64,000 nt of DNA, taken from the NCBI GenBank assembly GCA_008933705.1, contig WBUN01000017.1, forward strand, positions 20,853 to 84,852, in the 5' to 3' direction. Position numbers and translations under genes: made by a program. Of the stretch, positions 46,173 to 53,821 are shown piece by piece. The notes under the pieces were generated by a model. It had not been told where the DNA came from, did not search any database, and worked only from the letters and a program-made list of their open reading frames with translations. The stretch comes from Hyphomicrobiaceae bacterium (GTDB lineage Bacteria; Pseudomonadota; Alphaproteobacteria; Rhizobiales; Hyphomicrobiaceae). Numbering within the stretch: position 1 is the first letter of the stretch; every line of letters starts with the position of its first letter.

Positions 46173-47246
46173 CTAACCCCGGTCAGGATAGTCGTGTGCC
46201 GTGCCGCCGGGATCAATGACCAAGCCGTCATCGCCCGACAGGTGGTTGGGTCCGATCGGCACCTTGCCGTATCCGCCTGGAATATCGAGCACGTAGGTCG
46301 GCAGGGCGATGCCGGAAAGCCGGCCGCGCAGCGCATGCATCAGCGCCTGTCCCTCGGCAATGGTGGTGCGGAAATGGCTGGTGCCCGGTGCCAGATCCAT
46401 GTGGTGCAGGTAGTAGGGCTTCACGCGCATGGCGATGAAGGCGCGCAACAGGCCGGCGAGCGTGTCGGCGTCGTCGTTGACGCCTTTGAGCAGGACCGTC
46501 TGGCTCAGCATGGGAATGCCGGCCTCGATGAGGCGGGCGCACGCTGCGTGCGCCTCCACCGTCAGCTCGCGAGGATGATCGGCGTGGAGCGCGACGAAGA
46601 CGGTCTTGGCAGACGCGCGCAGCGCCTGGACCAGGTCGGACGTCACGCGCGCCGGATCGACGACCGGAACGCGCGTGTGCCAGCGGAGCACTGCGACGTG
46701 GGCAATGGCACCCAGGCGCCGCGTTACCTCGGCGATGCGCCGCGGCGAGACCATGAAGGGGTCGCCTCCGGTGAGGATCACTTCCCAGATGCCCGGGTGG
46801 CCGGTGATGTAGCCGATGGCGGTGTCGAGGGCCTGGCCCGAGAGCGCCTGCGGCCCGCCGGGTCCGACCGTCTCGCGCCGGAAGCAGAAGCGGCAGTAGA
46901 CGGGGCACGCGTGCGTGAGCTTGAGCAGCACGCGGTCCGGATGGCGGTGCACGACGCCAGGCACGGGAGAGAAGCGCTCGTCGCCGATCGGGTCGGCCAG
47001 CTCCTCCGGCTTGTGCTCCAGCTCGCGCCTGTCGGGCACGAACTGGCGCGCGATCGGGTCGCGCGCATCGTTGCGGTCGATCAGCGCTGCCATGGCCGGG
47101 GTAATGGCCACTGCATAGCGGCTCGCGACCTGCTCGAGGGCGTTTCTGTCCGCTTCAGGTATCAGCCCTGCCTCGTGCAACTCGGCAATCGTGCGCAGCG
47201 TCTTGCTTGCCTGCGCCGTGGAAGCTCGGTCAGCGTCGATGATCAT
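46173..47246 (-). CDS. KamA/EpmB-family radical SAM aminomutase
   Basis: A 357-residue radical SAM enzyme. The 4Fe-4S motif CPVYCRFC has cysteines at C114, C118 and C121, and the PLP lysine is K328 in DIPGGYGKVPI. The lysine-aminomutase-type segments LLKLTHACPVYCRFCFRRET and VILTGGDPFMVSPRR are present. EpmB isomerises lysine for EF-P modification; KamA makes beta-lysine. The 357-residue length sits nearer EpmB (about 340) than classical KamA (about 415). No epmA or efp is adjacent, so the physiological role stays open. Confidence 0.88.
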   Translation of the reverse strand: MIIDADRASTAQASKTLRTIAELHEAGLIPEADRNALEQVASRYAVAITPAMAALIDRNDARDPIARQFVPDRRELEHKPEELADPIGDERFSPVPGVVHRHPDRVLLKLTHACPVYCRFCFRRETVGPGGPQALSGQALDTAIGYITGHPGIWEVILTGGDPFMVSPRRIAEVTRRLGAIAHVAVLRWHTRVPVVDPARVTSDLVQALRASAKTVFVALHADHPRELTVEAHAACARLIEAGIPMLSQTVLLKGVNDDADTLAGLLRAFIAMRVKPYYLHHMDLAPGTSHFRTTIAEGQALMHALRGRLSGIALPTYVLDIPGGYGKVPIGPNHLSGDDGLVIDPGGTAHDYPDRG

Positions 47247-47381
47247 GTGCGGCTTGTGCCACGGGGCGCCGCGTACGCCTAGAGGGTAGCGATCCGCCCA
47301 TTGGTGAGACCCTCGCCTTCCAGCCCCTTTGCGCTATGGTGTCGGCGTCCGCAAGTCGAAAGCCCCAAGAGGAAAGCCCCC

Positions 47382-48734
47382 TTGAATCTCTCGTTCATGC
47401 TGAAGGAGCGCGCAGCCGCCGGTCGACCCATTCGCATCGGCCAAGCCGGTGCGGGCAAGTTCGGCACGATGTTCCTGTCGCAGGTGCGCCTGACGCCGGG
47501 CATGCACCTGGCCGGTCTTGCCGACCTGATGCCGGACCGGGCCAGGGAGCGGTTGAGCGGCGTCGGCTGGCCCAAGGAGCAGATCGCGGCAGCCTCGATC
47601 GGCGATGCGCTCAAGACGGACCGGACCTTCGTCACCGACAATGCCATGGTGCTCATCGAGAACCCCGACATCGAGGTGTTCATCGAGGCGACCGGCGATC
47701 CGGCGACCGGCATCAAGCTGTGCCAGGCGGCGATTGCGCACGGCAAGCACGTGGTGATGGTCAACGTCGAGGCGGACGCGCTGGCCGGGCCGCTGCTGGC
47801 TCGCAAGGCCAGGGAAGCCGGTGTCGTCTATTCCCTGGCCTGGGGCGATCAGCCGGCCCTTATCGCCGAGCACGTCGACTGGGCGCGCACCTGCGGGTTC
47901 AAGGTGGTGGCGGCCGGCAAAGGCACGCGCTACCACCCGAGCTACCATCAGTCGACGCCCGACACGGTGTGGGACATCCTCACGCAGTATCTCCAGATCA
48001 AGGATCGGTCGCACATCAACCCGAAGATGTTCAACTCCTTCATCGACGGCACCAAGTCCGGCATCGAGATGACGGCGGTATGCAACGCCACCGGCCTCGT
48101 TCCGCAGAGCAACGGCCTCGGCTTTCCGCCGGCATCGCGCTTCGAACTGGCCGACGTCTGCAAGCCGAAGTCCGAGGGCGGCGCACTGGAGAAGAAGGGT
48201 GTCACCGAGGTCGTCTCCTCGCTGACGCGCGACGGCAAGGACGTGCCGCATCATCTTGCCATGGGTACCTACGTCGTCATCGAGAGCGACAGTCCCTACG
48301 CGGCGCAGTGCTTTGTCGAGTACAACTGCCTGCCCGACAAGACCGGCACCTATGCGGCGCTCTATCGCCCCACCCACATGATCGGGCTCGAGCTTGGCGT
48401 GTCGGTTGCGTGCGCCGCGCTCAGGAAGGAGCCGACGGGCACCTCGATCTGCTTCAACTCGGATGTCGTCGCAACCGCCAAGCGCGCGCTCAGGAAGGGC
48501 GAGGTGCTCGACGGCGAGGGCGGCTTCTCGGTGTGGGGCAAGCAGGTGCCGGCCGATGTCTCGCTGAAAGAGGGTTATCTGCCGCTCGGCCTCGCGCACG
48601 ACGTCAGGCTCAATTGCGACATCGCGGAGGGGCAGGCGCTCAAGTGGTCGGACGTGGCCTACGACGCGGCTGCGGATGCCGTGAAGGTGCGCCGCGAGAT
48701 GGAGGCGATGTTCGCGCGGCCGAACGTGCGATGA
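47382..48734 (+). CDS. homoserine dehydrogenase-like oxidoreductase with SAF domain
   Basis: A 450-residue protein. The N-terminal Rossmann motif IRIGQAGAGKFGTMFL is near residue 20. A catalytic domain resembling homoserine dehydrogenase follows (FIEATGDPATGIKLCQAAIAHG, FKVVAAGKGTRYHPSYHQST). The C-terminal SAF-type region is around LRKGEVLDGEGGFSVWGKQV. I chose TTG 47382 because GAGG lies 9 nt upstream; the ATG at 47397 has no ribosome site. Family members occur in sugar-acid pathways, but I cannot name the substrate. The SDR gene 130 bp downstream on the same strand may act on the same pathway. Confidence 0.8.
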   Translation: MNLSFMLKERAAAGRPIRIGQAGAGKFGTMFLSQVRLTPGMHLAGLADLMPDRARERLSGVGWPKEQIAAASIGDALKTDRTFVTDNAMVLIENPDIEVFIEATGDPATGIKLCQAAIAHGKHVVMVNVEADALAGPLLARKAREAGVVYSLAWGDQPALIAEHVDWARTCGFKVVAAGKGTRYHPSYHQSTPDTVWDILTQYLQIKDRSHINPKMFNSFIDGTKSGIEMTAVCNATGLVPQSNGLGFPPASRFELADVCKPKSEGGALEKKGVTEVVSSLTRDGKDVPHHLAMGTYVVIESDSPYAAQCFVEYNCLPDKTGTYAALYRPTHMIGLELGVSVACAALRKEPTGTSICFNSDVVATAKRALRKGEVLDGEGGFSVWGKQVPADVSLKEGYLPLGLAHDVRLNCDIAEGQALKWSDVAYDAAADAVKVRREMEAMFARPNVR

Positions 48735-48864
48735 TGCTGCGGGCGCCCTTCGTTACACTGACCTCGGGTGAGGGGCGGACGGCAGGGATGCGAGAACGAA
48801 AAGAGATCGGGCTCGTGGCGAGCTTGCCGGGCCATGAGGCCGCCACCAGGGTGAGGAAACGGTC

Positions 48865-49623
48865 ATGCAGGAAAGGGTTGCGCTTGTCACGGGCGGTGCC
48901 TCAGGGATCGGCCTGGCAACCGTGCGGCGCCTGCTGCAGTCGGGCTGGAAGGTGGCCATCGCCGATCGCGATGAGCGTGCGCTTGCAGGCCTCAGGGACG
49001 AGCCTGGCGCCGGCGAGCGCGTTAGGCTCGCCCAGCTCGATATCACCGACGAGGCGGCCGCGCAGGCCCTCATCGCTGACACGGTGGCATGGTTCGGCGC
49101 GCTCGATGGGGTCGTCAATTCCGCGGGCATAGCCGCCGACATCCATGCCCTCGAGACGCCGGTCGATCTGTTTCGCAAGATCCTCGACGTGAACGTGGTC
49201 GGAACGTTCATCGTCGCCCGCGCCGCGGCGCAGGTGATGAAGGAGAGAGGCGGCGGCGCCATCGTCAACATGTGCTCCGTCTCGGGGCTGCGCGGCAGCA
49301 AGGGCAGGAGCGCCTACGGCGCATCTAAGGGAGCGGTGCGTGTGCTGACACAGGTGCTGGCCAACGATCTCGCGCCCTATGCGATCCGCGTCAACGCGGT
49401 GGCTCCGGGGCCCGTCGACACGCCGATGGTGAAGGCGATGCACACGGACAAGGATCGCCAGCTCTGGAACCGGCACGTGCCGATGCGGCGCTACGCCGAG
49501 CCGGAAGAGATCGCAACCGTGATCGAGTTCCTGCTGGACGGCACCAGGTCCAGCTACATGACGGGAGAGATCGTTGCGGTGGACGGCGGCTTCCGCGGGG
49601 CGGGCATCATCGCCGACGCCTGA
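48865..49623 (+). CDS. short-chain dehydrogenase/reductase
   Basis: A 252-residue classical SDR. The cofactor motif is TGGASGIG near residues 9-16, the NSAG motif near 85, the catalytic serine near 138-140, and Tyr151 with Lys155 in SAYGASKGAV. The C-terminus (YMTGEIVAVDGGFRGAG) is the usual substrate-loop end. Asp34-Arg35 after the second strand (IADRDE) favours NAD(H). The substrate is unknown. Its stop codon sits in a 6-bp hairpin shared with the stop of the convergent 49636 gene. Confidence 0.92.
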   Translation: MQERVALVTGGASGIGLATVRRLLQSGWKVAIADRDERALAGLRDEPGAGERVRLAQLDITDEAAAQALIADTVAWFGALDGVVNSAGIAADIHALETPVDLFRKILDVNVVGTFIVARAAAQVMKERGGGAIVNMCSVSGLRGSKGRSAYGASKGAVRVLTQVLANDLAPYAIRVNAVAPGPVDTPMVKAMHTDKDRQLWNRHVPMRRYAEPEEIATVIEFLLDGTRSSYMTGEIVAVDGGFRGAGIIADA

Positions 49624-49635
49624 ACGGCCGGTCGT

Positions 49636-50139
49636 TCAGAGGTCGAGCGCCTTCTTGACCTCGAATACCTCCATGATGCGCGCGCCCTTGTGCGGGCCGT
49701 CGCATACGAACTGCCACTTTCCCTCCGAATAGGTGTCACAGAGCTTCACGCCCTTGATGAGCACCCAGTGGCCTTCCTTGCCTTTGTGGATAGCGAGGAT
49801 GTAGTGCACCCAGGCGCTGCGCGGCTTCTGCATCCACGCCCAGATCGAGGGGCGCTCCTTGCGGGGCAGGTGCATGAAGCTTTGCTTGAGGTCCATGCGA
49901 TAGCCGAAGTGCGCGAGCGCGGCGGCGACCTCCTCGGTGTAGGTGCCTCTGACGATGGGTTTGGTGGCGGGCGAGAGTTGGCGAAACGCGCGGATTTCGT
50001 CCTCGACCTTGCTGATCGAGTAGCCGGTGATGGCAGAGAGGACGACGGGGCCGCAGAAGGCAAGGCGGCCTGTGTCGTTTCTCGCCTCGTTGAGGCTGGA
50101 TGTCAGGCGTGAGGGGTTCTCAAGGGACTGAGGAGGCAT
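49636..50139 (-). CDS. putative papain-like cysteine-protease-fold protein
   Basis: A 167-residue protein without a signal peptide. An FCGPVVLSAITGYS segment near residue 29 looks like the nucleophile helix of papain-fold enzymes (Gln-x5-CGP type, but I see no clear oxyanion Gln). A later KEGHWVLIKGVKLCDTYSEG gives a His and a following Asp in the right order for a Cys-His-Asp triad. I do not recognise a named family. It is divergent from the cfa gene, and an AGGAGG sits just before the region on the plus strand. It could be a small peptidase, a deamidase or an inactive relative. Confidence 0.6.
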   Translation of the reverse strand: MPPQSLENPSRLTSSLNEARNDTGRLAFCGPVVLSAITGYSISKVEDEIRAFRQLSPATKPIVRGTYTEEVAAALAHFGYRMDLKQSFMHLPRKERPSIWAWMQKPRSAWVHYILAIHKGKEGHWVLIKGVKLCDTYSEGKWQFVCDGPHKGARIMEVFEVKKALDL

Positions 50140-50392
50140 ACCGGTGGCCTTGCGGGGGATAATGTGGTTAAGAGAATCCTTTCATGCGTCCCTTAATGAA
50201 AGGTTATCTGGCGCTGCGATGCCGGTGCTGCGGCCAGCGTCCTTCCGGGGGCGGTGTCGATGGAGGGGTTCCGGCAGCGGGGCGACCGCGTCTACGATGA
50301 CAAGTTGATCCACAGATTCGGGGCGCGCGCACGCGCATGTACCGGCGCTCCCGGTCATATTCCTCTCTAGGATGCAGGCAACGGAGGTGGGC

Positions 50393-51631
50393 ATGTTTCC
50401 TCTTTCCCACATGCTCAAATCGTTTGTTCGCGTGGGATCGCTCAAGGTGATCGATGCGGGCGGGCGCGTTCATCTCTTCGCCGGGCAGCCGGGGCCGAAT
50501 GTGACGATGCGGCTCACCGACCGGTCGCTGTACTACAAGCTGTTCTTCAATCCTGAGTTGCACGCGGGCGAGGCCTACATGGACGGCCGCCTGTCGTTCG
50601 AGAATTCGACGCTCAGGGACTTCCTCACCCTGTTCTCGATGAACCGCGTGGCGCTCGGCAGCTACCCGCTGCAAAAGGCGCTGCGCCGCGTATCGCGGGC
50701 CCTCAAGGGCTTCCAGCAGGCCAATCCGATCGGCAAGGCGCGGGAGAACGTCGCGCACCACTACGATCTCGGCAACGACTTCTACCGGCTGTTTCTCGAC
50801 GAGGGCATGCAGTACTCGTGCGCCTACTTCCTGGACGATGCCGAGACGCTCGAGATGGCGCAGCAGAACAAGCTGCGGCTCATAGCATCGAAGCTCAACC
50901 TCAGGCCCGGGCTCAGCATTCTCGATATCGGCAGCGGCTGGGGCGACATGGCCCTCTATCTCGCTTCCATGGAGGACGTCACGGTCACAGGCGTGACGCT
51001 GTCGCGCGAGCAGTACGCTCTCGCCAACGAGAAGGCACAGCGCGCGGGGCTCTCGGAGCGCGTGCGCTTCGAGCTGCGCGACTATCGCGAGGTCAGCGAT
51101 CGCTTCGACCGGATCGTGTCGGTGGGCATGTTCGAGCACGTGGGGGTCGGTCACTACCCGGAGTTCTTTGCCAAGATCAACACGCTGCTGAACGACGACG
51201 GAGTGATGCTGCTGCACTCCATCGGCCACATGAGCCCGCCGGGAACCGCCAGTCCGTGGCTCAGGAAGTACATCTTCCCCGGCGCCTACTCGCCGGCGCT
51301 GTCGGAGGTGTTCCCTGTCGTCGAACAGGCGAGCCTCTGGGTGACCGATCTCGAGGTCCTGCGCCTGCACTATGCCAAGACGCTCAATCACTGGTGCAAG
51401 CGCTTCGAGGCCAACCGCGACAAGGTTGCGGCGATGTACGACGAGCGGTTCTGCCGCATGTGGGAGTTCTATCTCGTCAGCGCCGAGATGATGTTCCGCA
51501 CGGGAAGCCAGCTCGTCTTTCACATGCAGCTGGCCCGCAAGCGCGATGCGGTTCCGATCGTGCGCGACTACGTCACCGATCTGCAGCGCCGCTATATGGA
51601 GATCGAGGCCGACCGGCTGAGAAGAGGCTAG
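50393..51631 (+). CDS. cfa: cyclopropane-fatty-acyl-phospholipid synthase
   Basis: A 412-residue SAM-dependent enzyme that cyclopropanates membrane unsaturated acyl chains. The SAM motif LDIGSGWGDMALYLA is near residues 177-190. The substrate segment NVAHHYDLGNDFYRLFLDEG and the YSCAYFLDDAETLE motif are conserved, as is HSIGHMSPPGTASPWLRKYIFPG. GGAGG lies 5 nt before ATG 50393, which decides the start against the in-frame ATG at 50372. It stands alone, with its promoter in the 253 bp upstream. Confidence 0.95.
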   Translation: MFPLSHMLKSFVRVGSLKVIDAGGRVHLFAGQPGPNVTMRLTDRSLYYKLFFNPELHAGEAYMDGRLSFENSTLRDFLTLFSMNRVALGSYPLQKALRRVSRALKGFQQANPIGKARENVAHHYDLGNDFYRLFLDEGMQYSCAYFLDDAETLEMAQQNKLRLIASKLNLRPGLSILDIGSGWGDMALYLASMEDVTVTGVTLSREQYALANEKAQRAGLSERVRFELRDYREVSDRFDRIVSVGMFEHVGVGHYPEFFAKINTLLNDDGVMLLHSIGHMSPPGTASPWLRKYIFPGAYSPALSEVFPVVEQASLWVTDLEVLRLHYAKTLNHWCKRFEANRDKVAAMYDERFCRMWEFYLVSAEMMFRTGSQLVFHMQLARKRDAVPIVRDYVTDLQRRYMEIEADRLRRG

Positions 51632-51806
51632 CATACTGCGAGCCGGCATCGGAGGACGAATGCGGCGCGGCGACGTGGATAAGAACCCTTGTCACCCTCA
51701 TCGCTGCGCTGCGGGCTGACATGAAGATGTGCAAACGCTCAGGTCAGGTGCGTGGCACTGGCGCAATGCGACCGGGTCGTGGATGCTGCGACCGGCGCCG
51801 TATGCA

Positions 51807-52832
51807 TCACCGGCGCGAGGCGAGATAGGCGACGAGATCTCCCAGGTCCTGGCTGCTCCCCTCAAAGGCGGGCATGAGCGAGACAGGCCGACCGTCCGTC
51901 CCCGGCTGCATGTAGCCGACATGGGGGACGATGAAGGCGTTGGGATTGAGAAGCGAGCGCCGCAGGTAGCCTGGCCAATGAATGCCACCGGCGATCGAGA
52001 GATCGGGCCCGGCGTCAATGGTGTGCGTCCCCTGCAGGTCATGACAGCCATTGCAGCCGTGATCGACCACGAGGTGGCGGCCTCGAGCCGCGTCGCCGGT
52101 CGAGCGCGCTTCCTCGGCGAGCCGTCGCAGCCAGGCGCGGTCAACCTTCACGCCGGGCAGGCGCACAAGGTGCCAGGCCGTGAGGTACTTGCGGCCGGCG
52201 CGGCCCTGCTCGGCCCCATCCCAGACGGCGACAGCCATCGGCAACGGGTTGGCCGGAAAGGGGCGCTCTCCGCGCAGCACGAGCGCCCAACCACCCCTGC
52301 CCGTGCGGACGGCCTGGGCATTGGGAGGGGATCCTCGAGCGGGCTCGAGGCTGCCGAAACCGCGAGCGGCGAGCACCTCGGCACGCCGCTGATGCCGCCA
52401 CAACCAGAGTCGCACCGGCTGCTGTGGCTCTCCCATGCCGATGTAGGGCAGGACGTCGCTCTGCGCGGCAAACTGGACGGCCGCGGCATCGGGAAAGGCG
52501 TCTGTGCGGTCGGTGTCCCAGCCATCGGCAGTTTCATCCGGCCATTCGAGGCGCACGGCCACCGTCTTTCCCGCCACCGCAACGCGCACGTCGACTTCGC
52601 GCGGCGGCGATCGGTCTGCTGCCGCCGCGATGCTGGTTTGCGGGTAGGCGACGAGCCTGACCGCTGGAACCGCCTGCCAATGCGGCGCCAATGGGTCGAG
52701 CGAAACGCCACGGGCCGCGGCTGCCGCGTCCGACAGGCGTCCGGCTCCTCGCAAGGTCGCCGCATCGTCGGCCGCCGCCGATGTTGCGAGGATGGCGGCG
52801 AGAGCAAGCGTAAGGGCACCTCGCAAGCTCAT
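51807..52832 (-). CDS. heme-b gamma subunit fused to cytochrome c (type II molybdoenzyme)
   Basis: A 341-residue exported protein. A signal peptide ends near ATSAAADD. Residues about 45-230 match the ethylbenzene dehydrogenase gamma-type heme-b domain (VRLEWPDETADGWDTD, then FAAQSDVLPYIGMGEPQQPV, and KYLTAWHL). M133 and K215 are candidate axial heme-b ligands by analogy with EbdC. Residues about 245-341 are a class I cytochrome c: CNGCH at 260-264, with M320 in SLMPAF as probable distal ligand. Fusion of the two is unusual; EbdC, SerC, DdhC and ClrC are single-domain. Electrons could pass directly from Mo-FeS via heme b to heme c and on to a soluble acceptor. It overlaps the beta subunit by 4 nt. 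Confidence 0.87.
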   Translation of the reverse strand: MSLRGALTLALAAILATSAAADDAATLRGAGRLSDAAAAARGVSLDPLAPHWQAVPAVRLVAYPQTSIAAAADRSPPREVDVRVAVAGKTVAVRLEWPDETADGWDTDRTDAFPDAAAVQFAAQSDVLPYIGMGEPQQPVRLWLWRHQRRAEVLAARGFGSLEPARGSPPNAQAVRTGRGGWALVLRGERPFPANPLPMAVAVWDGAEQGRAGRKYLTAWHLVRLPGVKVDRAWLRRLAEEARSTGDAARGRHLVVDHGCNGCHDLQGTHTIDAGPDLSIAGGIHWPGYLRRSLLNPNAFIVPHVGYMQPGTDGRPVSLMPAFEGSSQDLGDLVAYLASRR

Positions 52833-53821
52833 TGTGCCGCCTCCTTTGGCCGGTCGAGGCGGAACATGTCGCCGTGACGATAGGCGATCAGCAGGTCCAG
52901 CATCTCGGACGTGTGCCCCGCCTGTTTACGGGCGATCTCTGCCTCGAGGCGCGCCAGGGCATCCCGCACCGCCGGCCCGAACAAGTGCTCCAGGTGGTCG
53001 TCGGGCAGTCGCGGCCGGCTGCTCGGACGGCCGTCGGTCTCGAAGGAGGGCGGGCTCAGGGGCGGCACGTAGAACACGTTGGGCTCGGTTCCGAAATCCG
53101 GCCGCAGCGGCAGTGCCACCTTCCAGAGGTCAACAAGCTTGTGAATCGCGCCTTGCTCATCGTCGCGAAACGCGACGTGGCGCGCACGCCCGACACACTG
53201 GAAGGCGCAAGCCGGGGGGATTCCCCGCTCCACGCGCGGGTAGCAGAAGATGCACTTCTCGGAGCGGCCGGCATGCGGATTGAAATAGACCTTCTTGTAG
53301 GGACAGGCGGCGACGCAGTAGCGGTAGCCGCGACACCGGTCCTGGTCGATCAGGACGATGCCGTCCTCGTCGCGCTTGTAGATCGCCTGGCGCGGACAGG
53401 CGGCAAGGCAGGCCGGGCGCGTGCAGTGATTGCACAGGCGCGGCAAGTAGAAGAAGTACGCATTGGGGTACTCGCCGGCGCCCTGGTCCTCGTCCCAGTT
53501 CGGCCCCCAGGCGGGCGGCGTGCTGGGCCGCAGGGGCTCGCGGGCGTCATTGAAGAGAGCATCGTAGTTGAACTCGCTCGGCACGCCGTAGTCCTCGGCG
53601 AGCCTCGGCAGCCGGCCGGGGCGAAGCGCATCTCCTGACCAACCACCACCCGCCTCCTGCCAACCCCGCGGGTAGCCTTTGCCGGGCTGGGTCTCGACAT
53701 GGTTCCAGTACATGAACTCGCGGCCGCCGCGGTCGGTCCACTGCGTCTTGCAGGCGAGCGTGCAGGTCTGGCAGCCGATGCACTTGTTGAGATCGATGAC
53801 CATCGCGAGCTGGCGGGTCAT
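52829..53821 (-). CDS. iron-sulfur beta subunit (NarH/EbdB type)
   Basis: A 330-residue ferredoxin-like subunit with four cysteine groups: CIGCQTCTLAC, then CNHCTRPACLAACP, then CRGYRYCVAACPYKK, then CIFCYPRVERGIPPACAFQC. The third and fourth groups with the CRG-Y-R spacing follow the NarH/EbdB pattern, so four clusters (probably three 4Fe-4S plus one 3Fe-4S) are expected. ATG 53821 overlaps the alpha stop. There is no signal peptide, so it should hitch-hike through Tat with the alpha subunit. Confidence 0.93.
   Translation of the reverse strand: MTRQLAMVIDLNKCIGCQTCTLACKTQWTDRGGREFMYWNHVETQPGKGYPRGWQEAGGGWSGDALRPGRLPRLAEDYGVPSEFNYDALFNDAREPLRPSTPPAWGPNWDEDQGAGEYPNAYFFYLPRLCNHCTRPACLAACPRQAIYKRDEDGIVLIDQDRCRGYRYCVAACPYKKVYFNPHAGRSEKCIFCYPRVERGIPPACAFQCVGRARHVAFRDDEQGAIHKLVDLWKVALPLRPDFGTEPNVFYVPPLSPPSFETDGRPSSRPRLPDDHLEHLFGPAVRDALARLEAEIARKQAGHTSEMLDLLIAYRHGDMFRLDRPKEAAQ

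Noticed and set aside
47336..49132. Plus-strand frame of 598 codons overlapping the dehydrogenase-like gene
   Set aside because: Out of frame with the Rossmann-containing protein and very Arg/Gly rich.
49621..49638. Hairpin TGAACG-GCCGGT-CGTTCA holding both convergent stop codons as a terminator
   Set aside because: The stem is only 6 bp and has no T-run on either side, so it is not convincing as a terminator.
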